Assembly: GCA_024704765.1 (NCBI GenBank)
Contig: JAKMXF010000324.1
Coordinates: forward strand, 1 to 64,000
DNA from: Oopsacas minuta
Taxonomy: Eukaryota > Porifera > Hexactinellida > Lyssacinosida > Leucopsacidae
Direction: 5' to 3'
Length of the DNA: 64,000 nt
The notes under the pieces were generated by a model, which did not search any database, was not told the origin of the DNA, and saw nothing but the letters and a program-made list of their open reading frames with translations. A program made the position numbers and the translations under genes. Of the stretch, positions 9,746 through 21,911 are shown one piece after another; the first letter of the stretch is position 1; each line of letters opens with the position of its first letter.

Positions 9746-11440
9746 ATGTTTAAGAAAAAATCTAGCAAATTTACTGTTTGTTCTTCTTATAAGTCAATCG
9801 AATTTGAATTCCAAAATTCATTTAATCCAGGGAATATCAATGTCAAATGGTCACGACATAAGAGATCCTCTGACTCGTTAAAATATGGTGAACCACCTAT
9901 CTGGAACAAGAGTGGTGAAGGGGACAATGGATTCATTGCGGGTCAGTGTAATTTCAAGAATATGTGCGATCCAGAAATGCAAGTCACACTACATAAGGGC
10001 AAGAAAGGAGCAACATTTGACACCAAACTATATCGCTATACAATCGAGTCCGTCAATGAATTGGGTCACGCAAAAACACTCGGAAGTGCTGATATAGATT
10101 TCGGATACTACGCAGATTACAAAGGCAGCACACATTACCTCGCTATAGACATGAAACCCAAACAGAAATTCGTTATCAAGGCTATACTAAATTTGCAGGT
10201 TACTTTTGAGTTTATAAAGACTGCTAATGCCAAAGATGCTGACATGATAAGTACTTTTTCAAAAGATAGCGAATCGTTCCCTCACACTTCTCCCGATCTA
10301 GACTCTGCATCAACGCTAGGTCTTGTCATCGATCAGAATCAGTTCTCATTAGCTCACCAAATTCAGCACTATCATGATGACGTAATACTCCCTGGGGCCA
10401 GTAATGCGGATATTTTCAATCACTTACCAAACTGCAAACTAATAATCCTAATATTCGATGGAAGATGGATAGAAAAGTCCCCAAAAATCGTTCAAACTTT
10501 GAATATGTTTTACAATCAACTCAAAATGAAGTTCTTCACTTCCCTGGAGGTATTCTATGTTTCGATGGATAGAGACGATGAATCACTAATAGAAACTATA
10601 CAGAACAACTATCTTAAATGCGCCGCTGTAAAACCACAATCCCAGCTCTCCAATGCCATCACACAGCACTACGAAATCATTAAAGCACCTCACATGCTTG
10701 TGTTATCCGAATCACGAGTAGTTAATGCTATCAATGGAGATACAGCTATCATTGAATATCTAGACTCCACAGACAGTTGGAAAATGGTTGAAAAATGGAT
10801 TACAGCATCAGATAGAACGTTCAGTATTTCTTCATTTGATACTGTCTCCTGTGCTTCATTTCAATCTAATCGAAGAGTCAAAGATCTTACATCAGAAATA
10901 TTGAAGGAGAAAGAAGCAGTAATAACCTGTTTGGAGGCAGACAAGGCAATTCTATCAAGCTCTAATGCACAACTAGAGGATGAAGTATCTAAATTGAATG
11001 ATAAACTTGTCAGACAAACTTCCTTCATCTCAGATCAGGCTAAAAATGAAAAGCGGTTGACTCAAGAGACGAAACTCCTCGAAGCAGAGAGGGACGTAAG
11101 AGGGACATTAATGAAGAGAGGTGTCAGAGGAGTGACAGCTAGCATCTGGAGACATAGATTCTTCCAATATGAAGATAACAAAATTCTATACATTGACCCC
11201 AAAACAAACGAAACGAAAGGATTTATAAGTGTGCCAGACATAATATCGATACATAAATTTCCGAAAGAACATCAAGATAAAAATTGTGCCTCTTTCACGG
11301 TCACAGTGCCAGGAAGGGTGTTTGAGATGCAAGCGAGAGACGCTGACCATATGAGTTCATGGATTAATGCCGTGGAAGTGTTGAAGGAAAGGTGTTTAAA
11401 TAAACCTACTTTACGTGACGTCATTAATGTAGCAGATTAA
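9746..11440 (+). CDS. NT-C2 / thioredoxin-like / PH protein, copy 2
   Basis: Intronless, 564 aa from ATG 9746; the frame stays open slightly upstream but only through a TTG. Same order as copy 1: NT-C2-like region (about 5-160, with GHAKTLGSADIDFGYY), thioredoxin-like region (about 205-350, with LEVFYVSMDRDDE, the nucleoredoxin-like VSxDRDE strand), a coiled coil (about 385-445) and a PH domain (about 451-550, RGTLMKRGVRGVTAS, ending in MSSWINAVEVL). The segment KDADMIST after the NT-C2 region is shared exactly with copy 1. The active-site CxxC is absent (FDGRWIEKSP occupies that place), so thiol-disulfide exchange is unlikely. The coiled coil is longer than in copy 1 and may mediate dimerisation. 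The function is unknown. Confidence 0.8.
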   Translation: MFKKKSSKFTVCSSYKSIEFEFQNSFNPGNINVKWSRHKRSSDSLKYGEPPIWNKSGEGDNGFIAGQCNFKNMCDPEMQVTLHKGKKGATFDTKLYRYTIESVNELGHAKTLGSADIDFGYYADYKGSTHYLAIDMKPKQKFVIKAILNLQVTFEFIKTANAKDADMISTFSKDSESFPHTSPDLDSASTLGLVIDQNQFSLAHQIQHYHDDVILPGASNADIFNHLPNCKLIILIFDGRWIEKSPKIVQTLNMFYNQLKMKFFTSLEVFYVSMDRDDESLIETIQNNYLKCAAVKPQSQLSNAITQHYEIIKAPHMLVLSESRVVNAINGDTAIIEYLDSTDSWKMVEKWITASDRTFSISSFDTVSCASFQSNRRVKDLTSEILKEKEAVITCLEADKAILSSSNAQLEDEVSKLNDKLVRQTSFISDQAKNEKRLTQETKLLEAERDVRGTLMKRGVRGVTASIWRHRFFQYEDNKILYIDPKTNETKGFISVPDIISIHKFPKEHQDKNCASFTVTVPGRVFEMQARDADHMSSWINAVEVLKERCLNKPTLRDVINVAD

Positions 11441-12201
11441 TTTGCTGTTGTTGTTATTGATCATTAGGTTGCATATATATGAATATCTTTATTATCATCC
11501 ATGGTATTTTATTGATTGCATTTGTAACTAATTTTGTCATTTTTATCCACAGTAATTGTTCAGCAATCTTACCCAACCAAATCTTCATATTTGCAATTTG
11601 GGTTGTAGCAATTGAAAACTTTGAATTTTACTATATTCAGACTTAAGTGTAACACTTTGAAGTGTGAAATACGTATATTACTGTAAGCGAGGGCTAATTA
11701 ATGAAGATGAGCTTGTTTCTCAGATTTATTGAAAATTATCGAAAAGTTGCATTTCCTCTAACTAAGCCAAAAGTATTTGAACGCCTATTAGTTAGAAATA
11801 TTAGACATAACAACGAAAATAAGTTCGATAGTTTGTTAAGCTATTTACTGTTTAATGGAGTTTAGTTCCAGACATAAATTTATCGCCAAAAATTGGTTCC
11901 ATTAGAGATTTGGAATTAGTGGAAGGCACAAGACAGGTTTTCACCATTCTATGATAGAATTAGCTAACAAATCAAAAATATCATATATCAACACAATTTC
12001 CAAATAATTGAAATAAATACGAAACTATTATCTAGGAAGGATTAACGATAATAACTTGATTATAACTGATACTGTGTATAGCATCATTGAGTTATAATTA
12101 CCCTATCCACCTGCCTAATAGATAAACCATAAGGACTCTTATAGGAAATATTAATTTACAAATACTTACAACATAAAAGCAGGCAATAAAATGTACAAAT
12201 T
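11441..12201. other. Intergenic, AT-rich
   Basis: Convergent 3' flanks of the second C2/Trx/PH gene and the PEAK-like gene. No gene, tandem repeat or MITE recognised. Confidence 0.55.
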
Positions 12202-15200
12202 TTATGAAGAATTTTGGAAATGTTTCAATGCTCTTACGATAGTGTATGGTTGGGAATTCGATAGAAAATGAAGTTCGATTTTCTCTAAAACGCTCAATTC
12301 CAAGGCTCTGCCTGTTAGCAAAGTCAGTGAACTTTTTTCGATAATTTTATTCAAAAATTTTCCTTGAAGTTCAGAGATGTATGCTTTCACCTTTTTTTCT
12401 GTGATATTAATGTCCGTCAACAGTCGTTCACCGTCAAAAACAACTAATTGAAGAAGAGCGAGGGCATATGTCGCATCCAATCGTCTCTGTAGATTCATTT
12501 CTAATAGACCCTTAGCTACCTTTTGAATCCAAACAGTGTATTTTGATCTTTGTTGGAAATTCGGTAGTTCTTCTGTAGTATAAGATTTTGTAATAAGATT
12601 CTGATCTTCAAACGGGTTTGCTTCACTCATCATTTCATAAATAAGACATCCGACTGCGAAACAATCTGTACCGGAGTAATTTAGTTCTGGTACATTATTT
12701 TGTGCATTCGTGATCTCTGGGGGCAGTTTTGTCTCGTCACCCCCAAGCCACTGGAGTTCCTCAAACTTGTATAAGAAAGGTTGCGATCTTGGTGGTCCTG
12801 GTCGATGCAGTGCATATGTAAATCCTGATATCTTAACTTGTAGAATCTCATCTGTATCGGTCTCTCTGGATAAGAGAATGTCAGACAAGTTTAGGTCACG
12901 GTGTACCAGTTTATGTCTATGCATATGCGCTACACCCGACAGTATCTGTATAAGATATACTATTACGTCATACTCGTATTTCTCTGGGTCAAGTTCCAAT
13001 AATGGTTTGTTCTCAACAAGGTGTTTCTCAAGGGATCCAGCACGTGTTTGATCTAGGATACAAGCTTGTTCATGTTGTAGTAGAGATTTACAACGATTCC
13101 TTATCTCATTTGGAATGTCAATTAGTGTATGCGCGTGGAGCACATACGGGTTCCTGGGTATTGAGCTACTGATGGCTTGTATGGATTGAAATGCACGTGA
13201 TATGACGTCATCTGGGTTCCAGTCTTTCGGCCATACTGAGAACTCCTTCTGTACTTCATTTTGTTGTATGAGTATAGCTATATTTAACGGAGGACGCTGG
13301 TTATCGACTATATCGACCCGATCCCAATCTATTTCTTCCCAGTTCATTTGTCGCATATTTTGCTTATAAAGATGATCAGAAAGGATGCGAATTAGTTTCG
13401 AATTTTCACTCACGATCTTCTTATACATGGTCACTGCTTGTCCAATTTCATCCGATACGGCTTGATCTATTCTCATTTGTACATAAGATCCAGAGTCACT
13501 AGTGTGAATGCTCGAAGGCCTCGCTAGTTTAGTTTGTGAATCTAAGAGATTGTTAGCACTAGAGGTGTCGAAAGCTTTTTGAGTATCTTGTATGACATTA
13601 GGCAATTGTATTGATGGTGAATCCACGTTCTCATACAGACTTCCTGACCGCACGTGCCTGTTGTATCTATTCCCCGGCGGTTGTCTGGTTGCTACCATTT
13701 GATTAGGCTGCATATATCCTGTGTTGATCTGTGCCACGTTAACTAGAGACCGCTTAACCTCCTCCTGGGATGCATTAGGAGGGAAGGCGGGGATTTCCGG
13801 TTTGACTGCGTACGGTGTCACTGAGCTACTCATGTGCCCTCTGAATTGTGGCACTCTGAAACTATCAAATTGAACTGGAACCTCAACAAGGCCTAGGTTC
13901 ATTTCACTTTTGCTTTTGTATCTCAAAAGATGTGTGTTGTCCGTACGAAATGTCCTACTCGGTTTACTCGGGGGTTTGCTACGTTTGCAGACAGGAGACA
14001 GGTAATCTGTGAGAAATGTTTTATCACACCTCATGGCGTCCTCTCTCTCCTGTGATGCGTTAGGTGTTAACGGGAATGGTTTATATTTTCTACGGAAATT
14101 AGAATCGAGCGAATTCTCACTGAATTCTGGGAAACGAGTTTGCAAATCTTCTCTAGTGTTTATGGCAGACATAGGCACTAAATTCAATGGTAGGTAGTGG
14201 TGGGATGGCTGGCTATCGGTGGGACTAAACTGGTTAGATTTAATGGGACTTAAAACCCCGCTTGGATATTTCTTAGGTGATTGTTGTTCCTGTGGCTCGA
14301 TGACAAGACTAGCTACACCACAGTATGTTGGTGAAGTTTCAGGTATGGAACTTTCTGGGTATTTTGCTTTCTGTACCAGCTGTGACATCATAGAATCGGG
14401 CGGGATAATATGTATATCTTCTTTGCAGAATTCTTTACGTCGGGGGCTTTTAAGATCTTTGTCTTTGGAGCGTTTCTTTTGTGACCAACGGGGAAGTCGA
14501 ATTGGAATGCAGGATGTAACGGCACCTGTTAGTGAACGCATACTTGTTGCTCCAGTAGACTCCAGAGAACCTGAATTACGTCGAGGGCCGTCTGACCTGT
14601 GCCGACGCCGAATTTTTGGGGAAAGAAGACCTTTGTGTGATTTTGGTACGTTGCTGGGTGATACAGTGAGATGGGTATTTGGTTCGATGAGAGGACTGAG
14701 GTTGATTGCGTCCATCTCAGTTCCAGAATCAGTACTAATTGATAGTTCCTTTTTATCAGCTGTTTCACTGGTAGGTTCAATATTTTTCTCTTGTACAGGG
14801 CTGAATAACGTGAACTGTGTCTTTATTGGATATGTCCTATCACTGTTGGGTTGGTATGAAGATTTGGTCTTGGGTGTCTGTTGCTTTTCATTATAGGATT
14901 GTTCAAGTTGGTTGAAATTGTAGAAATCTTGTACTTCTTGGTCGTTAACTATTGATACAGCATAAGGAAGTACTTGAGGAGTTGTGGGGCTGTTTGATAA
15001 TAGTCCAGGAGAAACTGAGTTTCGTGCTTGTAATTTGAGCGGTGAAGGAGGTATGAATTGTTTCTTTTGTAACGCGGTTATTGATGGCGGAGAGTTTGTA
15101 AGGGGTTCATCCAACTGTCCATCGGGTTCAGTCCTGCTTTGGAGAAGAATATCCATGTTAATCGGTGGAATATTTTTAGATTCTCTTCTGGATAATGTCT

Positions 15201-15483
15201 TGCTTAATCTAGGTTGAATATTGTATTCGAATTTGGTGATTTTCGTTTGAGGCTGTGGTGTTAACCAATCAGAACGTAGAGATTTGATGTTACGAGGGTG
15301 TAATTCGGGCGTGAGAGGTTTCAGGTTGTGTTTTTTCAAAATTCCGTTTGGCCTTTTCTGTTGTTGTTGTTGTTGTAATTGTTGTGTATCGTCGTGTTTG
15401 TTGTCTATTTGGAAACAATTCATACATACATGCTCTCGCCACAATTGTGGCTGAAAATTATGACAAACCAATGTATTTTGCAT
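12202..15483 (-). CDS. PEAK1/PRAG1-family pseudokinase
   Basis: Intronless, 1093 aa. The N terminus has the family signature C-x7-W-x4-C-x2-CF (CHNFQPQLWREHVCMNCF), as at the start of PEAK1 and pragmin. A long disordered Pro/Ser-rich region follows, with Gln repeats near residue 38-44. The C-terminal third is a kinase-like fold: HRDLNLSDILL near residue 861, with SGF in place of DFG and LPPEI in place of APE. The flanking helices (before about 760 and after about 1000) fit the family's dimerising SHED module. DFG loss suggests no ordinary catalysis. In vertebrates these proteins scaffold Src/Csk, Grb2 and Shc signalling at the cytoskeleton through phosphotyrosines in the disordered part; SYVQMRI and NRYSL-like tyrosine sites are candidates here. 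The single 3.3-kb open frame is unusual for such a gene. It cannot be assigned to one vertebrate paralogue. Confidence 0.88.
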   Translation of the reverse strand: MQNTLVCHNFQPQLWREHVCMNCFQIDNKHDDTQQLQQQQQQKRPNGILKKHNLKPLTPELHPRNIKSLRSDWLTPQPQTKITKFEYNIQPRLSKTLSRRESKNIPPINMDILLQSRTEPDGQLDEPLTNSPPSITALQKKQFIPPSPLKLQARNSVSPGLLSNSPTTPQVLPYAVSIVNDQEVQDFYNFNQLEQSYNEKQQTPKTKSSYQPNSDRTYPIKTQFTLFSPVQEKNIEPTSETADKKELSISTDSGTEMDAINLSPLIEPNTHLTVSPSNVPKSHKGLLSPKIRRRHRSDGPRRNSGSLESTGATSMRSLTGAVTSCIPIRLPRWSQKKRSKDKDLKSPRRKEFCKEDIHIIPPDSMMSQLVQKAKYPESSIPETSPTYCGVASLVIEPQEQQSPKKYPSGVLSPIKSNQFSPTDSQPSHHYLPLNLVPMSAINTREDLQTRFPEFSENSLDSNFRRKYKPFPLTPNASQEREDAMRCDKTFLTDYLSPVCKRSKPPSKPSRTFRTDNTHLLRYKSKSEMNLGLVEVPVQFDSFRVPQFRGHMSSSVTPYAVKPEIPAFPPNASQEEVKRSLVNVAQINTGYMQPNQMVATRQPPGNRYNRHVRSGSLYENVDSPSIQLPNVIQDTQKAFDTSSANNLLDSQTKLARPSSIHTSDSGSYVQMRIDQAVSDEIGQAVTMYKKIVSENSKLIRILSDHLYKQNMRQMNWEEIDWDRVDIVDNQRPPLNIAILIQQNEVQKEFSVWPKDWNPDDVISRAFQSIQAISSSIPRNPYVLHAHTLIDIPNEIRNRCKSLLQHEQACILDQTRAGSLEKHLVENKPLLELDPEKYEYDVIVYLIQILSGVAHMHRHKLVHRDLNLSDILLSRETDTDEILQVKISGFTYALHRPGPPRSQPFLYKFEELQWLGGDETKLPPEITNAQNNVPELNYSGTDCFAVGCLIYEMMSEANPFEDQNLITKSYTTEELPNFQQRSKYTVWIQKVAKGLLEMNLQRRLDATYALALLQLVVFDGERLLTDINITEKKVKAYISELQGKFLNKIIEKSSLTLLTGRALELSVLEKIELHFLSNSQPYTIVRALKHFQNSS

Positions 15484-16063
15484 TGTATTTTACACTTTAA
15501 CTGCAGGTAACTTATATTTATATAGAATTGCAACTAATGGCTTATTGTATTGTCTAATTAAGCATATCTGTTTACAAATCAATATTATGCTCTCTATCTT
15601 TTAATAATTCCTAGAATTAGAAATAACCAACCAAAAAAGTTGTTAACCTGAGCTGAATTTTCATTTTATACTCTGACATTGCCAAATATTGCGTAAAATA
15701 TTCAAGTGGAATTAATTGCTCATTGCTATATATGAAGAATGATTCCTTATCTTCCCTAGTAACATAAAGAGTCTAATGGAATGTATTATTAGCTAGCTAA
15801 ATAGCCTAATGTTTGTCCAGCTGCTGTTAGCAGATCATGTTGCATTGGAAATTCAAAATTATGCTATTCGCTCTGGAATGTGTATTACTAAATATTCATA
15901 TAGATAGTAGGAGTTAATCGCATATTTATTGCAAATTCCTTGTAAGATATTCTGTAAAAGTTGTACTTTTATTGTGACGAAGAGGAATTAATCAATATTC
16001 CATCATTTGGTTTGTTCGAGGGATTTCATTTTTGCATTTACATGCAAGTATGTACAGACGTAA

Positions 16064-16152
16064 AGTGAAACCTCGTTATTACGAACACCAACGAACCGTC
16101 AAATTTGTTCGTCTTACGCGGAGACTCTTATTGACGACGAATCTGAACAGTA
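16064..16152 (+). repeat. Tigger/pogo-like element end
   Basis: AGTGAAACCTCGTTATTACG resembles Tigger/pogo termini. The adjacent GAACACCAACGAACCG and TTTGTTCGTCTTACGCG pair as an imperfect hairpin. The opposite end is not clear. Confidence 0.5.
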
Positions 16153-16406
16153 AAACGATTATTTGAATGATTTAAGGTTTCTTAATATATTATTCATTAA
16201 TTCTAACAGAAAATACTTTGACATATACAAGGGAAATATTACTATTCATAGCTATGAATATTTGTAATTAGTCTAATATATCTGTCAATGATAATTCAAT
16301 AAAATCAATGAATAAAATCTGACCAAAATTATTTGAACTGCCACATCTTGACTTGAGTATATGAGATAGGATAATTCAATAAGGATCTTATAATGAGTAT
16401 TATTAA

Positions 16407-16630
16407 GGTGTTAGAAATGGAATAAACCACTAATTACTGGATATTTCATTTAACCTATAGAATATCAGAATAAACCTCCTAATCTGATAGGTTAGACACT
16501 TTTAACACTTATCTCTGAGGTAAATTGAAATTTTGTTTAGATAATTCAAAATATTCCTAAAATTCTCACATTCCACAATCGTACCAGATTTGAAGTCTAC
16601 AACTTCTAACAGTTCTTCACACGATTATTG
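16407..16630 (+). repeat. Dispersed repeat R, copy 1
   Basis: Shares ordered blocks with 21679-21911 and, reversed, with 25200-25350: GGTGTTA, AACC-TATAGAATATC-G, CTGATAGGTTAGA, ACTTATCTCTGAGG. A second half (ATATTCCTA, CACATTCCACA, TTGAAGTCTACAACTTCTA) is shared with copy 2. Confidence 0.65.
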
Positions 16631-19202
16631 ACTAAAGGTGATAATTTTCATGTTTTGGGTGTATAATATAATATTGAAAATCTCCGGTAGAATTTGAAAG
16701 AAAAGATTCGTACTCACTTTACAATAAACAAACTAACAAAAGAATACACCGTATCATTTCAAACCTATTCTACATATCTATAATCAACGCCTACAACTTG
16801 TCTATATCAACGCGCTTAATTAAATAACAGCCATGAACTAACCTGAATATATTGATGATATATTCCTGAAGAAATGTAGGATACTATATTGTACTCAAAT
16901 ATGAATTTGCAGCTATTTATGCCAGACTTTCTGATAAATTATGCAATTTTAGAGTTCGAAAGTGGTTGAGAATACAAAATAGAATGCATACTATAAGCTA
17001 CAGCTATTGGTTATTACTATTCTATATCGGATGGTTGAGATGATGAGGTGTTAGTTCTCAGTAGAAATATGGATTAGTATTTTGATTGATGGATATTGGC
17101 GTGAATTAATTGAATAATTGGATAAAATTGATTAAAATGATATCAGCAATGAGTTTTATAAACTCGAAATGGAAATTTGTCATCAGCTGTTTGACTGATT
17201 AATGTATTCGGAATCGCTTAAGTTGGACTTATTTCGAATTTCCCTACTTACCATTTGCCCTTCAAATTTTGTTCGTTTGCCTTGCAACATTCCCTCAAAA
17301 TGAATAATTAGCAAATAGATTTATACCCACCACTCGCTAGGATTACAAATCCACCAGACAATACATTCACAGTGAATTCCATTATCATTATTCCAGTATT
17401 TACGTTTGAATATTGTTGTTATCTTTCTCAGAAATTCTAGACAAAATACGAACACATTTTCCATAAAGTACCATTTATGTAAAGATGGGATATTTTGGCT
17501 AGAAATTATTGAAAATTGAAATTGTGTTGACTAAGAAATAAATTCTAAGTATTGAATTAATTAATGACTTTTAGTGTAAGAAATACCAATGTAACAACCT
17601 GGTAACTAGGTAGAATAAATAATCATATGTACATTTACTAACTAAATTAGCGCTCAATTTTAGAAGTATTTTCATATTTCTTATTCAAACATATAAATTC
17701 TTGATCTATTGTCTTGTTGTTAACAATCATAAAATAGTCGAAATTGGTTCCATATGGAACTCCTTTGAAGTTTATCTACCAAAACAACGCTCAAATTGGG
17801 ACCAATTAAATTTCCTTCACACCACTTAATCAATTCATTAACAAGTCTGGGAATGTATCATTTCAAGCCTCCACTCTCTTAAATCAAAGTTAACACCTAC
17901 TCAAAAATTATACCATCAGATGATTGTTGATGTGTTTAGCCTACTCTGTGTATGTGATTAGTCCATTAAGTAACTCATATCCTTTCTTTGAATTATAGTC
18001 ATGAGATAGTATTGTTTGCTTATTTGTATTATATTTATCAGGACTAGCATTCTATGATTCAGCACTTGTAAATTCACCTGAGAGTTGTTATCTAATTAAC
18101 AATTATGCGGGGTGTACTAAAAGGAAAAAAGATCTTTGGGGTAAGTGATTTCTATAATTAATATTTTGACAATTTTTGCCGATTAAAGATTGGCTAATTA
18201 TCTAGCTTTCAAGGAAACGGGTCAGCTTACACAAGGAAATAATCAGCTGTTACTCAAGCAAATATGCTTATATTTGCAAATGCCAGAATGATAACAAATA
18301 TTAACCTAATTATAAAAAACTGTTTGTTGTCTACTTTTTCATTTTACTAGTTTTTATGGAAATTCTTTATTAAATTACTTATTTCGTATAACATTACACG
18401 AATTATGAACTTAAACTGCAACCAACTAGCTTAGCCAAACAGGATATTCATGGCTCTGTATACAATCAAATTACAGCAATATTTTGGTAATAAGCAGGTG
18501 GCAGACTAGTAGCAGAGCTCATGGTTCAGATACCCCTGACTAGCCGATGTAATCTGATCACAAAATACAACATTCCAAGAGGTGTGAAAACATGGTAAAT
18601 TGTATGATAAGTGTCATTCTATTATTTATTCACATTTTGATTTACTTAACAACCAATATAACTGAATTTCTTACCTAATTATCTTCAGAACAAATAATGA
18701 ATTCACAATTTCTCCAATTACCTTCTCCAAAGCCTATTTATACATTCACATAACTTTCTACACTCTCATTTCTTCCAGCACACATCGCCACTATCGCTAC
18801 CAACCTTACAATCAACTGGCTATTTCAATGGAAAGATCAGACTATATTTTGAATTGGATGTGTTAGTGTAGGAGTTTAGTGTAATACAAGTAGTTCGTTA
18901 ATTACATGAAACATGAGCTATACCTAGCTAGAATATATCATTTAATAGTTGAAGCATTTCCCTTTTGGATCATAAATTCCTAAATCATCTTTGCTTCATA
19001 TACTTATATTTAACGTCAATTGAAGTTCATAGTTGCCTTTGAAAACACGTTAATTAATAATTCACATCCTTTTTACACTGATATCTGCAACATGTAACTA
19101 CGTGTGATTATAAATAGACTATGCAATCTAATTTTACATAATATACATGACAAGTAAAATGAGCTAGTTAGCAACCAGAGTAAGTAATGGAATGTCATAT
19201 TT

Positions 19203-19224
19203 TGTGTGTGTGTGTGTGTGTGTG
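19203..19224 (+). repeat. TG dinucleotide microsatellite
   Basis: About eleven uninterrupted TG units inside AT-rich DNA. Confidence 0.95.
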
Positions 19225-19283
19225 GCCAGTGTGGGTGAGTTGCGGATAGCCAATGTCAAATCTACAATACCTTAAAACATGAT

Positions 19284-19295
19284 CTGTGCCGACAG
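19284..19295 (+). repeat. Solitary MITE family 3 end
   Basis: CTGTGCCGACAG, identical to the left end of the element at 32238. No matching right end was found nearby. Confidence 0.45.
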
Positions 19296-19361
19296 CCCGA
19301 ATTTTAAGTTCTTACAATTGCAAATAATTGAAAGATTGTAAATGGTTGAGTATGAATAATC

Positions 19362-19471
19362 TTATCAGTAATTAGATACAGTACTAATCGAATATTATCA
19401 GTAATTAGATATAGTACTAATCGAATATTATCAGTAATTAGATACACAGTGCTAATCGAATATTATCAGTA
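19362..19471 (+). repeat. 33-35 bp tandem repeat, about 3.3 units
   Basis: The unit starts TTATCAGTAATTAGATA and continues CAGTACTAATCGAATA. The second unit differs by one base, and the third has two extra bases and a C-to-G-like change. A fourth partial unit stops at TTATCAGTAA. Confidence 0.93.
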
Positions 19472-20721
19472 AAATTTCCATTATTATCGAATGGGTCATA
19501 AATGAATATTTAAACTCAAAACGTAAAGATCAGTACCATGTTCAGAATTTTTCTCTACATTGACACTTTTCCACATTCCTAAGTTCACGAATGGTAACTA
19601 ACGTATATGTTAGAATTCACGTTTAGAGAATATGGATTATTTCAGCTGAATATACATTCATCACATTCCAAACCTTCATAATTTGCTTAGTTACGTGTAT
19701 CTACAAAGTTATGAATAACATATGTATTTCTCTTTTTTTAATATTTGCAAGTTTCACACCTACGATTGAAGTTAATATAATTAAACCAGAAAGGTAGCAA
19801 TTCATTGGTTACACTCATATGCGATGTACGTTGTGTAAACTTACACTTGTAAATATTTCAAGCTGTTTTGTGGAATAATCTAAGAATTTTTCGCATTCAA
19901 CACCTCAAATATTAATTGCATTTCCTAACATTTTTGCTCTCGAAAAGCAGAATTTACATTTTAGTTATGTGAATGTGTCGTATTAATAATAACAATCAAG
20001 TCTAATCATTTATCATATTTACTAGCTCAAATAATGTGAAAAGTCTATGTAGCAACTTTACAAAATAATTCTGGGATGTATCAAGTTAGCCCAGTTATGA
20101 TCAAAGTAACTTTTGTATAAAGTAACTTACACGCACAAAAATAGCACTTTACTATCCGGAATCACTGAATTTATAACATTTATGGTGACGATTATTTCGA
20201 TAGGTCTTTTACGACATATAAGTGTATCAATGAAATTACGCTACAGCCTTTCATTTACAAAAATTTCTGCGTTACTCACGTGCTGCATTATGAATTCTAA
20301 TGTTCCATTACTTGACGACACATGCCGATCGATATTAGTTATTTATGCACGGGTGCAGATGGGTTTAAGAAATGCACTCTCACGAATGGGACATGATGTT
20401 CCTTAAGAGGTAGAGATATTACAGATGAGCAATTAAATAGAATTGAAAGTAACGATAATTATTAAACAAAATGTCGAGCAATTGGAACAGGTTGAACTTG
20501 TTCACCTGCGATAATTAAGAGTGTAATGATTAATCATATATTATATGCTTTGTAACACATGTAGATGTGTTAAGGAATCATCTAATAAGCTTGCATAAAA
20601 ATGTATTTTTGACGTCAATGAGTGAGCATGTTTTTATGTGAACATCTGAGGAAATATTTTTGGCTTTTAATTTAATTCCAGATTTATTGACGTTGAAGAG
20701 ACATCCGTATTGAACTTGTAT

Positions 20722-20827
20722 ACACCTTGTTTCATAGTGTAGCAAACATTCAACTCTCGTAATACTATAATACCCGCTTATATCAAAGATATCATCGCGG
20801 TTTCTTCGATATAACAGGAGTTGCTGT
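20722..20827. repeat. Pogo-like MITE, family 2 (diverged)
   Basis: The right end, GATATAACAGGAGTTGCTGTA, matches the ends at 3249 and 63857 in form (ATAACNGGAGTTG-CTGTA). ACCCGCTTATATCAAAG recalls the element at 47665. The left end is uncertain. Confidence 0.5.
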
Positions 20828-21678
20828 ATCTTAATATCACTAAGTTTACTGGACTTTTGACCTATTCCATGCGTAGCAGGTGTTTTGGAATATCCTACTT
20901 AGAAAATAAGATATTTTGTTAAAATTATCGCTCACTACTAATACGCTATAATCTCTGAAATAAACCAAAAACTGTTGTGGCAATCATAATTTATTTCTAG
21001 TAAACTTCTCATACAAATAAATAATAATCAGAAATCTGAATTACAATTCTTTCATCTATAAGCGTGCAGCAAAACTCCTACACAGATTAACACTATCATC
21101 TCAAGGATACCAGTTTTAAAACACACCCATTAGTAATACAATATAGCAATGCAATACAGCCACAGTACTAGCATAATGGGTGTGTAATAATTATGCTAGA
21201 ATCATTTCTCTGAGAAAATTGAGCTTCCTATTTGTAGGAAAGTCATTGTATTAGAATAGTGTGCAATTTTGGATCAAGTTATATAAACAAAGGTTAATTG
21301 GTGAACTATGATATCTTAAGGGGGTTTGGGGCTGAACGTTGGATCGTAACGATGACAAAACGGTCCCATTTCTAAGATATGGGATTACTGGGGGCAGGTT
21401 GTTGATCATTGGATCCCTAAAGTATATATCCTACACACATTCTTTAATGCTATTACACTATGTAATCTGTAGTTGAATTGATGTGATAGAATTTTGATAA
21501 TTTATGTATTGCTTACATCATAGAATTCTCATTTTGTGAATAAGAAGTAAACTGCTTGCTTTTAGTGGAATTCTTTGAATGAATACATTCTGAATTATTC
21601 AGTGTAGAATGTATAATACAGTAGTTGATCCATTCGAAATATGAAGCTTTAGAAACCATCAATCTACAATTTCAGAAA

Positions 21679-21911
21679 GGTGTCAAAGAATGGATGCAAA
21701 CCACTAGGCAACATGTACATTAGATTTAACCAATAGAATATCAGCCTGCCTTTTGGTAAACCCTCAACTCTGATAGGTCAAAACATTTGTCACCTATCTG
21801 AGAGGGTTATTGAGATATCGATTAAACATTAGAAAATATTCCTATATTTATCATATCCCACACAAGTGCTAAACTTCAAGTTTGTAGTTCTTACCAGTTC
21901 GTCAATCAATT
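21679..21911 (+). repeat. Dispersed repeat R, copy 2
   Basis: Same block order as 16407-16630 with about 70 percent visible identity in the blocks: TTTAACCAATAGAATATCAG, AACCCTCAACTCTGATAGGT, CACCTATCTGAGAGGG, ATATTCCTATA and TTCAAGTTTGTAGTTCTTAC. Confidence 0.65.

Noticed and set aside
14219-14896. 225-aa plus-strand open frame
   Set aside because: Antisense shadow of the PEAK-like coding sequence; Cys/Gly-rich composition follows from the opposite-strand codons.
20113-20406. 97-aa plus-strand open frame in the desert
   Set aside because: No ATG at its start, no homology, composition like the surrounding DNA.
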